From Leptonema illini DSM 21528 (GTDB lineage Bacteria > Spirochaetota > Leptospiria > Leptospirales > Leptonemataceae), in NCBI RefSeq assembly GCF_000243335.1, contig NZ_JH597773.1, forward strand, positions 2,854,983 through 2,918,982: a stretch of DNA of 64,000 bases. Reading direction: 5' to 3'. Below the pieces are notes generated by a model, which did not search any database, was not told the origin of the DNA, and worked only from the letters and a program-made list of their open reading frames with translations. Made by a program: the position numbers and the translations under genes. Positions 35,428 to 44,794 of the stretch are shown here, in pieces (the first letter of the stretch is position 1; each line of letters begins with the position of its first letter).

Positions 35428-37014
35428 ATGAAAACCAAGGCAAAGAAAGTCCTCATAACAAAAGTTCTCTACCGTATAGGGATCAAGGCCGTGCTGGCGC
35501 TGTTACTAACGCTCTCGGCCCTTGCTTCCTGTATGCAGGCCGAGAAGACCTCCCTTGATACCTCGGGCGCCCAGGGGCTGCTTCTTGGAAGCCTTAGCTT
35601 TGAGGGGGGCCTGTTTGGAGGCGGATCGGGCGGAGCTACGGGGCCTTTCAGCAAAGACGGGAATCCGACCGTTGTCGCTACCAGCCCGACGAACGCAGCC
35701 ACGATCGCTCCGTGTTCGGGCTCTCCGTGCCGGGCGCGTGTCAGAATTCAGTTCGACGAGAGCATGGATACGTCGACCGTTCTGCCGCTGCTCGTAGAGA
35801 TCAGCGATGGAAGCTGGGCGGATTCCAGCATCGCTCCACTGACATCAAGCATCTCATGGAGCGGGACAAAATATCAGAACGATACGGTTACATTCGAGCT
35901 CGACTCCGTTCATCTGCCCGAGGGCTCGAATTTTAAGTTCAACATTCTAACAGGTTACCTCAAAGATCTTGATTCGGTACCAAATGATCTTTCAGCCCCC
36001 TATTCCTGGACGGCGACGACCTCATTCCACTCCGGTCGTCTGCCTCTTGTCGATACGGGCTCGACACTGTGCACCGATGTGAACGGGAATTCAATTACAT
36101 GTACGGGAACTCTCCAGGACGGAGCCATCTCGCAACCTCGCAATCTTACACGCAACGCGAACGGAACCGTGGTCGATAACGTTACGGGCCTTGTGTGGTC
36201 AGCCTGTCCTCAGGGAACGACCTATGTGCATTCCGATCCGGGCGGATCGTGTACGGGAGCGGCGACAGGCATGACCTGGTATGCAGCGCAGGCTGCCTGC
36301 TCAGCACGGAATACGGAGGCCCTTGGCGGGCGAACGGACTGGAGGCTTCCAACGGCCGACGAACTTCATACGATTATGGATCATAGTGTTCGTATGCCTT
36401 CGATAGATCTGCTAACGTTCCCGGGGACGCCAGCCAGCAGTATCTTCTGGTCGGCCACAACCAGTCCGAAAGGACCGGCGTATGCCTACTATGCTAACTT
36501 TGATGAAGGCATTCTACTGCATCTTCAAAGCAAGGGCGTCGTTGGTTCGGCTCCTCTTGTCCGCTGCGTGGCGGGAACAGGCAACCGCTCCACTGCCGGC
36601 TTTCGCGATAACGGTGACAATACGATCACCGATCAACGGACGGGGCTGCGATGGACGAAATGCTCTCTGCCCTCGTCGGGGTCGCTCTGCGTCGCTGCAC
36701 CTGCGCGAATGAACTGGGATGTAGCAAATACTGCCTGTGGCGGCCTCAGTATCGGTGGACGCCAATGGCGGATGCCTTCCAAGAATGAGTTGCAGTCGAT
36801 ATGGAACCTTCAAGCCATCAACCCTACGCATTCGCTATTCAACGCTACGGCGGACAAGCTCTGGACGTCCACAACTCGCGCTCTTTTCAGCGTCGGAGCT
36901 TACCCGACCGTTTTCATAATCGATTTTGCGACGACAAACAACGGCATCGGGACTTCTACGGGGCGAGCACCGATCCCTGATGCACCGTTTGTTCGATGCG
37001 TGGCCGACGAATAA
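35428..37014 (+). CDS. Cassette lipoprotein 3, Big_5-like plus two DUF1566 domains
   Basis: A 528-residue lipoprotein. The signal ends in lipobox LASC, then CMQAEKTSLDTSG, the cassette shared with the two upstream genes, and a Gly-rich linker. Residues about 75-185 look like a bacterial Ig-like (Big_5/SbsA) domain: VVATSPTNAATIAP, RVRIQFDESMDTSTV. Two DUF1566 (Lcl C-terminal type) repeats follow: TVVDNVTGLVWSACPQG with DWRLPTADEL, and TITDQRTGLRWTKC with QWRMPSKNEL, each ending in PLVRCV/PFVRCV. DUF1566 domains are common in Leptospirales surface lipoproteins. Role unknown, perhaps adhesion or glycan binding. Confidence 0.85.
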   Translation: MKTKAKKVLITKVLYRIGIKAVLALLLTLSALASCMQAEKTSLDTSGAQGLLLGSLSFEGGLFGGGSGGATGPFSKDGNPTVVATSPTNAATIAPCSGSPCRARVRIQFDESMDTSTVLPLLVEISDGSWADSSIAPLTSSISWSGTKYQNDTVTFELDSVHLPEGSNFKFNILTGYLKDLDSVPNDLSAPYSWTATTSFHSGRLPLVDTGSTLCTDVNGNSITCTGTLQDGAISQPRNLTRNANGTVVDNVTGLVWSACPQGTTYVHSDPGGSCTGAATGMTWYAAQAACSARNTEALGGRTDWRLPTADELHTIMDHSVRMPSIDLLTFPGTPASSIFWSATTSPKGPAYAYYANFDEGILLHLQSKGVVGSAPLVRCVAGTGNRSTAGFRDNGDNTITDQRTGLRWTKCSLPSSGSLCVAAPARMNWDVANTACGGLSIGGRQWRMPSKNELQSIWNLQAINPTHSLFNATADKLWTSTTRALFSVGAYPTVFIIDFATTNNGIGTSTGRAPIPDAPFVRCVADE

Positions 37015-37058
37015 GCCCGACTTGACGCCGTCGGGCCGTTCCGTGATGATGCAGGCCG

Positions 37059-38522
37059 ATGCTCGAAGCCTTCGACCTGACCGTCCTGACGATCGCCTCC
37101 CTGATCATCATCAGCATCGTCATGCTGCGAGCGTCGTCGCGCATCGGAGTTCCGACGCTGCTCATCTTCCTCACGCTGGGCATGATTGCCGGATCAGACG
37201 GACTGGGTATCCCCTTTGACGACGCGGTGCTTGCTCAGAAGGTCGGCGTCATCGCCCTTGCATTCATTCTGTTCTCGGGCGGACTGGAGTCTGACTGGCC
37301 GACGATCAGGCCCGTGCTTCTGCCAGGGGCACTGCTTGGCACGGTCGGCATCGTTCTGACGGCGTCGCTGCTCGGGCTTTTCGCCATCTTTGTGCTGAAT
37401 TTTCCGCCCGTTGCGGGCATGCTGCTTGGCGCCGTCGTTTCCTCGACCGATGCGGCGGCCGTTTTCAACGTGCTGCGCACGAAACAGATCGGCCTCAAGG
37501 GCGAGCTGAAATCCCTTCTTGAATTCGAATCGGGCAGTAACGATACGATGGCCGTCATCCTCACTGTCGGATTCATCGGCCTCATGCAGACGCCCGATCA
37601 CGATATCATCGATCTCATCGTCACGATTTTCAAACAGATCATCCTCGGCGCGGTCGTCGGACTTGCGACAGGTAAAGGATTGCAGCTTCTAATCAATGCC
37701 CTTCATCTGGAATACGAAGGCCTCTATCCTGTTCTTCTGTCGTCGTCGATTCTATTAATCTATGCTGCGACGAATATGATCGGAGGCAACCCCTTCCTCG
37801 CCGTCTATCTTGCCGGATTGGTCCTCGGGAATACGACATTCGTTCACAAACGCAGTCAGATCCGATTTCTCGACGGGATCGCCTGGCTGATGCAGATCGT
37901 GATGTTCCTCACGCTCGGATTACTTGTGTATCCGACCCGGCTGGCCGATTACGTTCTGCCGGGCATCGCCTTCTCGCTTTTTCTTATGTTCGTCGCCCGG
38001 CCGCTTGCCGTTTTTCTCACGCTTCCTTTCTGTCGGCTGAACATTCGCGAAAAGCTGCTGACGTCCTGGGTCGGCCTTCGCGGAGCGGCGCCCATTATCC
38101 TGGCGACGTTTCCTTTTGCCGCCGGCATAAAAGAATCCGATCAGATCTTTAACATCGTCTTCTTTACCGTTCTTACATCGCTCATATTGCAGGGATCAAC
38201 GCTGCCGCTCGCCGTAAAATTGCTCAAGCTTGAGGCTCCTTTGATTCGCAAGGCATCATATCCTTTCGAATACGAGAACAAAGAGGCGAGCAATACACGC
38301 CTGCAGGAGTTTATCGTTCCTTATAACTCGGCGGCCACCGGAAAGCGCATCTTCGAGCTGAAGATGCCCGAGGATTCGCTCATCACACTCATTTACAGAG
38401 GAGAGTCTCATCTGGTGCCGACGGGACGAACCATTCTCGAACCGGGTGACGTCATCCTTGTTCTCGTCAACAATGACAATGCAAAGGCCGTGGCCGCTGC
38501 TCTGACCATGCCGCCGGCATAG
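37059..38522 (+). CDS. K+/H+ antiporter, CPA1 family (NhaP2/CvrA-like)
   Basis: A 487-residue cation/proton antiporter of the inner membrane. About twelve membrane segments occupy residues 1-400, with the family motifs FILFSGGLESDW, GAVVSSTDAAAVFNVLR, FESGSNDTMAV and WVGLRGAAPIILATFPF. A C-terminal RCK_C/TrkA_C-like domain (about 410-487; RIFELKMPEDSLITLIYRG and LEPGDVILVLVNN) should bind a regulatory ligand. NhaP2-type proteins export potassium. Transcribed alone, 45 bases after lipoprotein 3 and likely with its own promoter. Confidence 0.9.
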   Translation: MLEAFDLTVLTIASLIIISIVMLRASSRIGVPTLLIFLTLGMIAGSDGLGIPFDDAVLAQKVGVIALAFILFSGGLESDWPTIRPVLLPGALLGTVGIVLTASLLGLFAIFVLNFPPVAGMLLGAVVSSTDAAAVFNVLRTKQIGLKGELKSLLEFESGSNDTMAVILTVGFIGLMQTPDHDIIDLIVTIFKQIILGAVVGLATGKGLQLLINALHLEYEGLYPVLLSSSILLIYAATNMIGGNPFLAVYLAGLVLGNTTFVHKRSQIRFLDGIAWLMQIVMFLTLGLLVYPTRLADYVLPGIAFSLFLMFVARPLAVFLTLPFCRLNIREKLLTSWVGLRGAAPIILATFPFAAGIKESDQIFNIVFFTVLTSLILQGSTLPLAVKLLKLEAPLIRKASYPFEYENKEASNTRLQEFIVPYNSAATGKRIFELKMPEDSLITLIYRGESHLVPTGRTILEPGDVILVLVNNDNAKAVAAALTMPPA

Positions 38523-38601
38523 AACACGTCTCAAAACCGGCTTATATTTTTGCTTGTTTCTTCTGCACGCTTTGCTTTTGCTTGAGGTGATGCCATCTAC
38601 T

Positions 38602-38650
38602 GCTCGGTCCTTTCAACCGAGCGAATGCAAATACCCTGTTCGGGGTATTT
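38602..38650 (+). promoter_or_regulatory. Tandem hairpins before the GGDEF-EAL gene
   Basis: GCTCGGT (38602-38608) pairs with ACCGAGC (38616-38622), and AAATACCC (38629-38636) with GGGTATTT (38643-38650), both perfectly. They lie in the 180-base gap between the antiporter and the GGDEF-EAL gene. They may terminate the antiporter transcript or form a leader structure; I see no match to a known c-di-GMP riboswitch. Confidence 0.4.
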
Positions 38651-38702
38651 ACGTCGGCCCGGTTGGTCGCTATAAAGAAAACACCTCTTCTCTGGAGTGT
38701 AT

Positions 38703-41165
38703 ATGCTCAGCCAGCCGATTCGGATTCTGTTGCTCGAAGATTCGGCAAGCGATGCAGAGCTTGTTCAACGGGAGCTGCTGAATCTCTCGCCCTCTCCTGC
38801 CGTCACACACGTAGACAATGGCACGGCCTTTGAGAAGGCCCTGCACAGCGAACCCGATCTCATTTTATCCGATTTCAATATCCCGGGGTTCAGCGGCGTC
38901 GAGGCCATCACGCTTGCTAAGGCCGCCCTGCCGAATACGCCTTTCATCTTTGTGAGCGGAACGATCGGCGAAGAGATGGCCGTCGATCTCGTCATACGAG
39001 GGGCGACGGACTACGTTCTCAAAGATCGTCTCAAGAAGTTGATTCCTGCCGTCCAGCGCGCCATGGAGCAAAGTGAAGAGGTGCGCAAAAACCAGCTCTT
39101 GCAGAAGCAACTACGAGAGGCAGAAGAACGATACAGCTCTCTGTATAACCTCAGCCTCGACGGCATCTATCTGCACGACTTTGACGGACGCTTTCTTGAT
39201 GCCAATGAGACGGCGCTACAGATGCTCGGCTATCAGGCCGATGAGCTGCGTCATCTGACTATCAGAGACCTTGCAGGCGATGCCGAGCAGATAGCTCTTA
39301 TGGACCTTACGATCGGCGAAATCATGAAGGGCGGACGCCAGACCGAGATTCGCGAGTTCAGGCTACGGCGCAAAGACGGATCAGATATCTGGGTAGAGGC
39401 GGCCGGCTCCATCGTATTAAGCGCCGGTCGGCCTGTAGCCGTTCAGGGTATTGTGCGCGATATCACCGATCGTAAGCTGCGCGACATGGAGATCCGAAAG
39501 CTCTTTCTTTCGGTCGAGAATTCGCGCGATCTGATAATGATCACAGACAAAAACGGTCGCATCGAGTATGTGAATCATGCCGCATGCGTTCTGACGGGCT
39601 ATTCAAAGTTTGAGTTGATCGGGCAGACGCCTGCGATCATGAAATCGGGCATGCACGACGGCGAGTTCTACAGATCCATGTGGGAAACGATCCGGTCGGG
39701 CCGCGTCTTTTCAGAAGTCTTCATCAATCGCAAAAAGAACGGCGAGCTGCTCTACCTGTTGCAGACGATATCGCCGCTCAGCGACGACTCCGGGCAGATC
39801 AGCCACTTCATCGGAACATCGAAGGATCTGACGACGCAACGCGGCATGGAAGATCGGCTGCATCACCTCATGTGGCATGATGCGTTAACCGATCTACCGA
39901 ATCGATACTCGTTGATCAGAGGAATGCAGGATCTTCTTGAGAGAAACCATTGCAACGGCTGTTCTCTGATTTTTCTCGATATCGATCGCTACAATCGCAT
40001 CAATCAGATCGCCGGCTATGAAACGGGTGATCTGATCCTGAAAAACTTCGCCCGCATTCTCGCCGAGGTCTGCCGCCCGGGCGACATTGCGGCTCGCGTC
40101 GGCACCGATGAGTTCGTTATTCTTTTGCCGGGCGTAATAGATACGGAGCTTCCCGATGCCTTACTCTATGCGATCCGACAGGAGCTGCGTTCCCCCATAC
40201 TCGTCGGCGAACAGGAGTATGTCATTACCGTTTCTGCAGGAGTGGCCAGGTTCCCCGAACATGCACGACATCCTGACGAGTTAGTTCGCAAAGCACAGCA
40301 TGCCATGATACGCGCACGCATGAACGGTCGCAATCTGCATGAATTCTATCTGGAAGGTAGCAGAGAGATAGTTCCCGAAATCCTGCGCATCGAACAGAAG
40401 CTCTTTCGTGCTCTTGATAACGCCGAATTTACCCTTGTGTATCAGCCTTACCTGAATGCAAAAACGCATGAGCCCGGTGGAATGGAGGCCCTGCTTCGCT
40501 GGAAAAACAACGAACTGGGCTCCGTCTCGCCCGGCGTTTTTATACCGTTGCTTGAAGATACGGGAATGATCGTCGAAGTGGGGAACTTCATCCTGCGCAC
40601 GGTCTGTCAGCAGATCGCCGTATGGCAGCGGCGCGGATTGACGGTCGTTCCGGTTTCCGTGAATCTCTCCCCCCTGCAATTCAAGCAGCTCGACCTGCCC
40701 AATAACATTCTGAAAATGACCGACGATACCGGCATATCTCCGAGACTTCTCAATCTCGAAATCACAGAGAGCGCATTCATGGAAGACGCCGAGTATTCAA
40801 GGCGTATGCTGATGCAGCTTCGCGAGGCCGGCACGTCGGTTTCTATCGACGATTTCGGAACAGGCTATTCCTCGCTGAGCTACCTGAAGCGCTTTCCGAT
40901 CAATCACTTGAAGATAGACATCTCATTCGTAAGAGATATTGCCGATCCCGAAATAGAAGCGATCGTTCGCGCTATTATCGGCCTGGCCGAAAACCTTCAC
41001 CTGAAAACGATAGCCGAAGGCGTCGAAACCGAAGAACAGAGCTTCAAGCTACGATCACTCGGAGCGGACTATTTGCAGGGATATCTTTTTAGCAAGCCCG
41101 TCCCGGCCGACGAAGTGACTCGCTTCCTGTCAGGGCCCATCAAGACCGGGCGCGAAGAAGCGTAG
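38703..41165 (+). CDS. Response regulator REC-PAS-PAS-GGDEF-EAL
   Basis: An 820-residue cytoplasmic signalling protein. The REC domain (about residues 7-120) has LLEDSASD, the phospho-acceptor Asp in LILSDFNIPG and the switch Lys in YVLKDRL. Two PAS domains follow (about 135-260, 265-385). The GGDEF domain has GTDEF in place of GGDEF, with an RPGD inhibitory-site motif in front, so cyclase activity is doubtful. The EAL domain is complete: EALLRW, NLEITES, IDDFGTGYSSLSYLKRFP, and ETEEQ, so c-di-GMP phosphodiesterase activity is likely. ATG at 38703 has TGGAG upstream. The cognate kinase is not in the window. Confidence 0.92.
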   Translation: MLSQPIRILLLEDSASDAELVQRELLNLSPSPAVTHVDNGTAFEKALHSEPDLILSDFNIPGFSGVEAITLAKAALPNTPFIFVSGTIGEEMAVDLVIRGATDYVLKDRLKKLIPAVQRAMEQSEEVRKNQLLQKQLREAEERYSSLYNLSLDGIYLHDFDGRFLDANETALQMLGYQADELRHLTIRDLAGDAEQIALMDLTIGEIMKGGRQTEIREFRLRRKDGSDIWVEAAGSIVLSAGRPVAVQGIVRDITDRKLRDMEIRKLFLSVENSRDLIMITDKNGRIEYVNHAACVLTGYSKFELIGQTPAIMKSGMHDGEFYRSMWETIRSGRVFSEVFINRKKNGELLYLLQTISPLSDDSGQISHFIGTSKDLTTQRGMEDRLHHLMWHDALTDLPNRYSLIRGMQDLLERNHCNGCSLIFLDIDRYNRINQIAGYETGDLILKNFARILAEVCRPGDIAARVGTDEFVILLPGVIDTELPDALLYAIRQELRSPILVGEQEYVITVSAGVARFPEHARHPDELVRKAQHAMIRARMNGRNLHEFYLEGSREIVPEILRIEQKLFRALDNAEFTLVYQPYLNAKTHEPGGMEALLRWKNNELGSVSPGVFIPLLEDTGMIVEVGNFILRTVCQQIAVWQRRGLTVVPVSVNLSPLQFKQLDLPNNILKMTDDTGISPRLLNLEITESAFMEDAEYSRRMLMQLREAGTSVSIDDFGTGYSSLSYLKRFPINHLKIDISFVRDIADPEIEAIVRAIIGLAENLHLKTIAEGVETEEQSFKLRSLGADYLQGYLFSKPVPADEVTRFLSGPIKTGREEA

Positions 41166-41194
41166 AATCCAGTGACTTCCGACTTATAGCGCGC

Positions 41195-41227
41195 TGCCTG
41201 CTCTCCCTGAAATAGACAGAGCAGGCA
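41195..41227. terminator. Hairpin between converging genes
   Basis: TGCCTGCTCT (41195-41204) and AGAGCAGGCA (41218-41227): a perfect 10-bp stem, 13-base loop, between the converging GGDEF-EAL and fumarase genes. No T tract on either side; probably serves both strands. Confidence 0.5.
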
Positions 41228-41234
41228 TACAGCG

Positions 41235-42845
41235 TCACAGAAGCTCGAAGAAATCGTTACCCTTATCGTCGACGACGATGAAGGCAGGGAAGTCCTCGAC
41301 ATCAATCGCCCAGACGGCCTCCATGCCCAGCTCGGGCATATCAAGCACCTCGACCTTCTTGATATTCTCTTTTGCAAGAAGAGCGGCCGGACCGCCGATC
41401 GAACCAAGATAAAAGCCGCCGTTCTTTTTGCAGCTTTCCGTTACGACCTTCGAGCGGTTGCCTTTTGCGAGCGTGATCAGCGAATAGCCCTTTTCCTGAA
41501 AGATCGGCACATAGCTGTCCATTCGTCCGGCTGTGGTGGGGCCGAACGATCCTGAAGGCATTCCCTTCGGCGTTTTCGCCGGGCCCGCATAATAAATCGG
41601 ATGATTCTTGAAATAATCAGGCAGAGGTTCGCCGCGATCAAGACGCTCTTTCAGTTTTGCGTGGGCGATATCGCGGGCGACGACGAGGCGACCGGTTAAC
41701 TGCACACGCGTCTTCACCGGATATTTCGTCAGCTCGGCGCGGATCTCGTCCATGGGACGATTGAGATCGATTCGAACGACCTCGCCGTCCATGGCCATCT
41801 TCTCGGCCGGCGGCAGAAAGCGGGCAGGGTTATACTCAAGCTGTTCGAGGAATATGCCGTCTTTTGTGATCTTCGCTTTAATATTGCGGTCGGCCGAGCA
41901 GCTGACGCCAAGACCGACGGGGCATGAGGCGCCGTGACGCGACAGTCGAATCACACGAAAATCGTGTGCCAGGTATTTTCCGCCAAACTGAGCTCCGATG
42001 CCGAGGTTGCGGGCGATATCAAGGAACCTCTTCTCAAGCTCAATGTCACGGAAAGCATGGCCCGACTTACTGCCGCTCGTCGGCAGATGATCCAGATAGC
42101 CGGCAGAGGCAAGCTTCACGGTCTTCAGGTTCATCTCGGCTGAAGTCCCCCCGATGACCAATGCGATGTGATACGGAGGGCAAGCCGCCGTACCGAGCGA
42201 CTTCACCTTTTCGGCGACGAACTTATCAAGCGATGCCGGATTGAGAAGGGCCTTTGTTTCCTGATAGAGGAAGGTCTTATTCGCCGATCCGCCGCCTTTT
42301 GCAAGGAACAGGAACTCGTACTTCATGCCGTCGACGGAGTAGATGTCGATCTGAGCCGGCAGGTTTGTGCCCGAGTTGAACTCTTCAAACATGGTCATCG
42401 GGATGACCTGTGAATAGCGAAGGTTTCGCTCGGCGAAGGTCTGGAAGATGCCGCGCGAGATGGCCTCGGCGTCGCCGCCTGGAGTCATCACCTGCTGCCC
42501 TTTCTTGGCGACGACGGTTCCCGTTCCCGTATCCTGGCAGGTCGGCAGTTCCAGCTCACCGGCGATGGCCGAGTTCTTGAGCATGGCAAGGGCGACAAAG
42601 CGGTCGTTCTCGGTAGCCTCGGGATCATCGAGAATGGCCCTCACCTTTTCGAGATGGCCTGGCCTCAAGTAGAAAGAAACGTCCTTCATCGCCTCGGCGG
42701 CAAGGAAGGTTAGAGCTTCGGGCTCCACCATCAGGATCTCACGACCGCCCAGCGACTCAACACGAATATGATCTTTCGTAAGAAGCCTGTACGGCGTCTC
42801 ATCTTTCGTCAATGGATACGGATCGGAATAAAGGAATTCGGCCAT
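41235..42845 (-). CDS. fumA: Class I fumarate hydratase
   Basis: Iron-sulfur fumarase of the TCA cycle, 536 residues, converting fumarate and malate. The [4Fe-4S] ligands are visible in LPTCQDTGT (about residue 102), GTAACPPYH (about 221) and [12 protein letters not shown] (about 315). The C-terminal beta domain includes [18 protein letters not shown] and the active-site stretch [12 protein letters not shown]. Oxygen- and peroxide-sensitive by family. A good AGGAGAG site precedes the ATG at 42845. Upstream, TACTAAAC-AAC-GTTTACTA (42913-42931) is a near-palindrome that may be a promoter/operator. Confidence 0.95.
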   Translation of the reverse strand: MAEFLYSDPYPLTKDETPYRLLTKDHIRVESLGGREILMVEPEALTFLAAEAMKDVSFYLRPGHLEKVRAILDDPEATENDRFVALAMLKNSAIAGELELPTCQDTGTGTVVAKKGQQVMTPGGDAEAISRGIFQTFAERNLRYSQVIPMTMFEEFNSGTNLPAQIDIYSVDGMKYEFLFLAKGGGSANKTFLYQETKALLNPASLDKFVAEKVKSLGTAACPPYHIALVIGGTSAEMNLKTVKLASAGYLDHLPTSGSKSGHAFRDIELEKRFLDIARNLGIGAQFGGKYLAHDFRVIRLSRHGASCPVGLGVSCSADRNIKAKITKDGIFLEQLEYNPARFLPPAEKMAMDGEVVRIDLNRPMDEIRAELTKYPVKTRVQLTGRLVVARDIAHAKLKERLDRGEPLPDYFKNHPIYYAGPAKTPKGMPSGSFGPTTAGRMDSYVPIFQEKGYSLITLAKGNRSKVVTESCKKNGGFYLGSIGGPAALLAKENIKKVEVLDMPELGMEAVWAIDVEDFPAFIVVDDKGNDFFELL

Positions 42846-42912
42846 CTCTCTCTCCTGCCTGACGGGCCTTGAACTCAGCCCGCGAGTCGTGTGCCGGCTT
42901 ACCAGCCTGTAT

Positions 42913-42931
42913 TACTAAACAACGTTTACTA
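42913..42931. promoter_or_regulatory. Near-palindrome upstream of fumA
   Basis: TACTAAAC-AAC-GTTTACTA, seven of eight arm positions matching, 68 bases before the fumA start codon. The GTTTACTA half also occurs in the palindrome before the kinase-glpD operon. The rest of the 42846-43089 gap is AT-rich and probably holds divergent promoters for fumA and the porin gene. Confidence 0.3.
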
Positions 42932-43089
42932 TTTTTCCGGGCAAGGACTTTTCGGCTGTGTTGATGGCCCAAAGCAGCGATGGAATCGGCCATATCATAC
43001 TTTTCATATCGTTTTTATATGAATTTGTTGCCATTATAGGTTTCTGCTTTTTTTGTGACAGAATCGTAAATTAATGATAGAGGTATCCT

Positions 43090-44715
43090 ATGAAAAAACG
43101 ACCGGAGATACTCTGGAGGAACTTACCTATTTCGCTCCTCCTTTTCAGTACACCCCTTCTGGCCAATGAAACGGCGTGGAACGATCCGAAGTTTGCCGTG
43201 GCAAAGGATCAGGACGGAGCGATCATCCCGAACAGCGTTTTCAAAATTGAAGGAACGCTCTGGGCCGCTTACGAACGAACCGATCACAATCCTGCCGGCA
43301 TCCCCGACGACAATTCCACGGGTAAGTATACGGGGTTTCGGTTTGGGCGGACCTACCTCACCGCTCGGGGCGATGTGAAAGAAGGAGAGCATAAGGGATG
43401 GGGATTTCGCGTCACACTCGACTCAGACCCGAAAACGACAAAAACTACGTTTCTGAAATTCGCCTATGTCACGGCACCGCTCCCGTTAAAAGGACTTTCG
43501 CTGCGCATCGGGCAACAGCATACGCCTTCCACCGACGCTCAATCGGGTCGATCGGCGGAATCATTCTGGGGCCACAGGTACCTTGACGAGGACGGTCGCA
43601 CTCCCTGGGATGAGTTCCGTCTGGCAAGTTCGACAGATCTGGGCGTCTCTCTTCTTTATAAACAAAAGTATTTTCACGGTCAGGTGCTGCTTGCTAACGG
43701 CGAAGGCTTCAGCAAAACCAACGCACAATCGATCAGCACATCTCCATCAGCCATTGCATCGGGAAGCGGCGACTCACACGGCCTGGATCTTTACGGCAAT
43801 ATGGCCATCATGCCGCTCGGGTCCGATGGCCCGCTCATCCTTGCGATCAGCTTCCCGTTTCGCCTTCATAACGTCGTCGGAGTCGAGCGCGACGAATACG
43901 AGCGAACGAGTTCCATGGACCTGACCACAGGCGCCTTTGAATATGTGAAAGGAGAACGACGGGCAAAACAGGACGTTAGCTACGGAACGGAGGTTGATCT
44001 CGAATTTAAAAGTGGAGCCTTTCGATTCACAGTCGGAGGCGGAGCGGCCGTGCGAATCGACCGGCGCAGCAACGTCCTCATCATAGACGAGAACATCAGT
44101 ACCCTCGACCTGAATACCGCAGCCGGAGCACAATCTTTCTTCGGGAATAACTACATTCGGGCCGCCGACTCTAAAGGCCTTGCCCGCTATGTTTTCGGGC
44201 ATGTGCGCTACGGTTGGATCGGCTTTGTCGGCCGGTATGCCATCGGCACGGGAAGCGGATCTTTGAATGACACGCTCGGAACATCGAACGGCGTCAGCGC
44301 CGAAGAGCGACAGTTCCTTGACGACCTTGGTGACGACGGCATTGCCAATGGAAGCCTCACCCTTGCTGATTTAAGATCACTGGACCGGGGACAGGCACAG
44401 TTCCATAAGATCGTTCTGGCCGTCGAATTCTTTCCGAACGAACGCTTTCGCATAGCCGTCGGCTTCAGCCAGATCACGGCGATAGGAAACAACGGTGAAG
44501 AGATAAGAACAACGGCGCTCGATCGTCTGCCCGATGAGGTCCTGGACGGTACGGGTACGTATGAGTCAGGCTATACGCCGAACTATCTCGCCAATCAGAT
44601 CGCTCTGTCAAACGGCGCCGACGCTATTACCGCAGCCGCGGTAAAGGATACGGACCTCTTCGGAAAGCAGGACCGCCGCAGGCAGATCTTTATACGCACG
44701 CAGTATATGTTCTGA
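43090..44715 (+). CDS. Outer-membrane porin-like beta-barrel protein
   Basis: A 541-residue protein with a cleavable signal peptide (ending near TPLLANE) and a long series of amphipathic strands, for example FKIEGTLWAAYERTD, GWGFRVTLDSD, LSLRIGQQHTP and GFRFGRTYLTARGDV. The C-terminus ends in IFIRTQYMF, with the terminal Phe typical of outer-membrane barrels. The early strands (GFRFGRTYLTARGDV...GWGFRVTLD) resemble phosphate-selective porin O/P-type proteins. The transported substrate is not evident. The ATG follows GAGGTATCCT. It is divergent from fumA with a 244-base AT-rich gap. Confidence 0.75.
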   Translation: MKKRPEILWRNLPISLLLFSTPLLANETAWNDPKFAVAKDQDGAIIPNSVFKIEGTLWAAYERTDHNPAGIPDDNSTGKYTGFRFGRTYLTARGDVKEGEHKGWGFRVTLDSDPKTTKTTFLKFAYVTAPLPLKGLSLRIGQQHTPSTDAQSGRSAESFWGHRYLDEDGRTPWDEFRLASSTDLGVSLLYKQKYFHGQVLLANGEGFSKTNAQSISTSPSAIASGSGDSHGLDLYGNMAIMPLGSDGPLILAISFPFRLHNVVGVERDEYERTSSMDLTTGAFEYVKGERRAKQDVSYGTEVDLEFKSGAFRFTVGGGAAVRIDRRSNVLIIDENISTLDLNTAAGAQSFFGNNYIRAADSKGLARYVFGHVRYGWIGFVGRYAIGTGSGSLNDTLGTSNGVSAEERQFLDDLGDDGIANGSLTLADLRSLDRGQAQFHKIVLAVEFFPNERFRIAVGFSQITAIGNNGEEIRTTALDRLPDEVLDGTGTYESGYTPNYLANQIALSNGADAITAAAVKDTDLFGKQDRRRQIFIRTQYMF

Positions 44716-44794
44716 CGGAAAGACGGCGGCTTAATACATCACGGGAATCGAATTCTCGCTTGCATCCAGCCGGGGCTCCTTCATTCTTCGAGCA

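Noticed and set aside
35262-35456. 64-codon minus-strand frame upstream of lipoprotein 3
   Set aside because: Overlaps the start of the lipoprotein gene, low complexity, no ribosome site.
38523-38702. c-di-GMP riboswitch before the GGDEF-EAL gene
   Set aside because: The two hairpins do not match the GEMM consensus elements I know.
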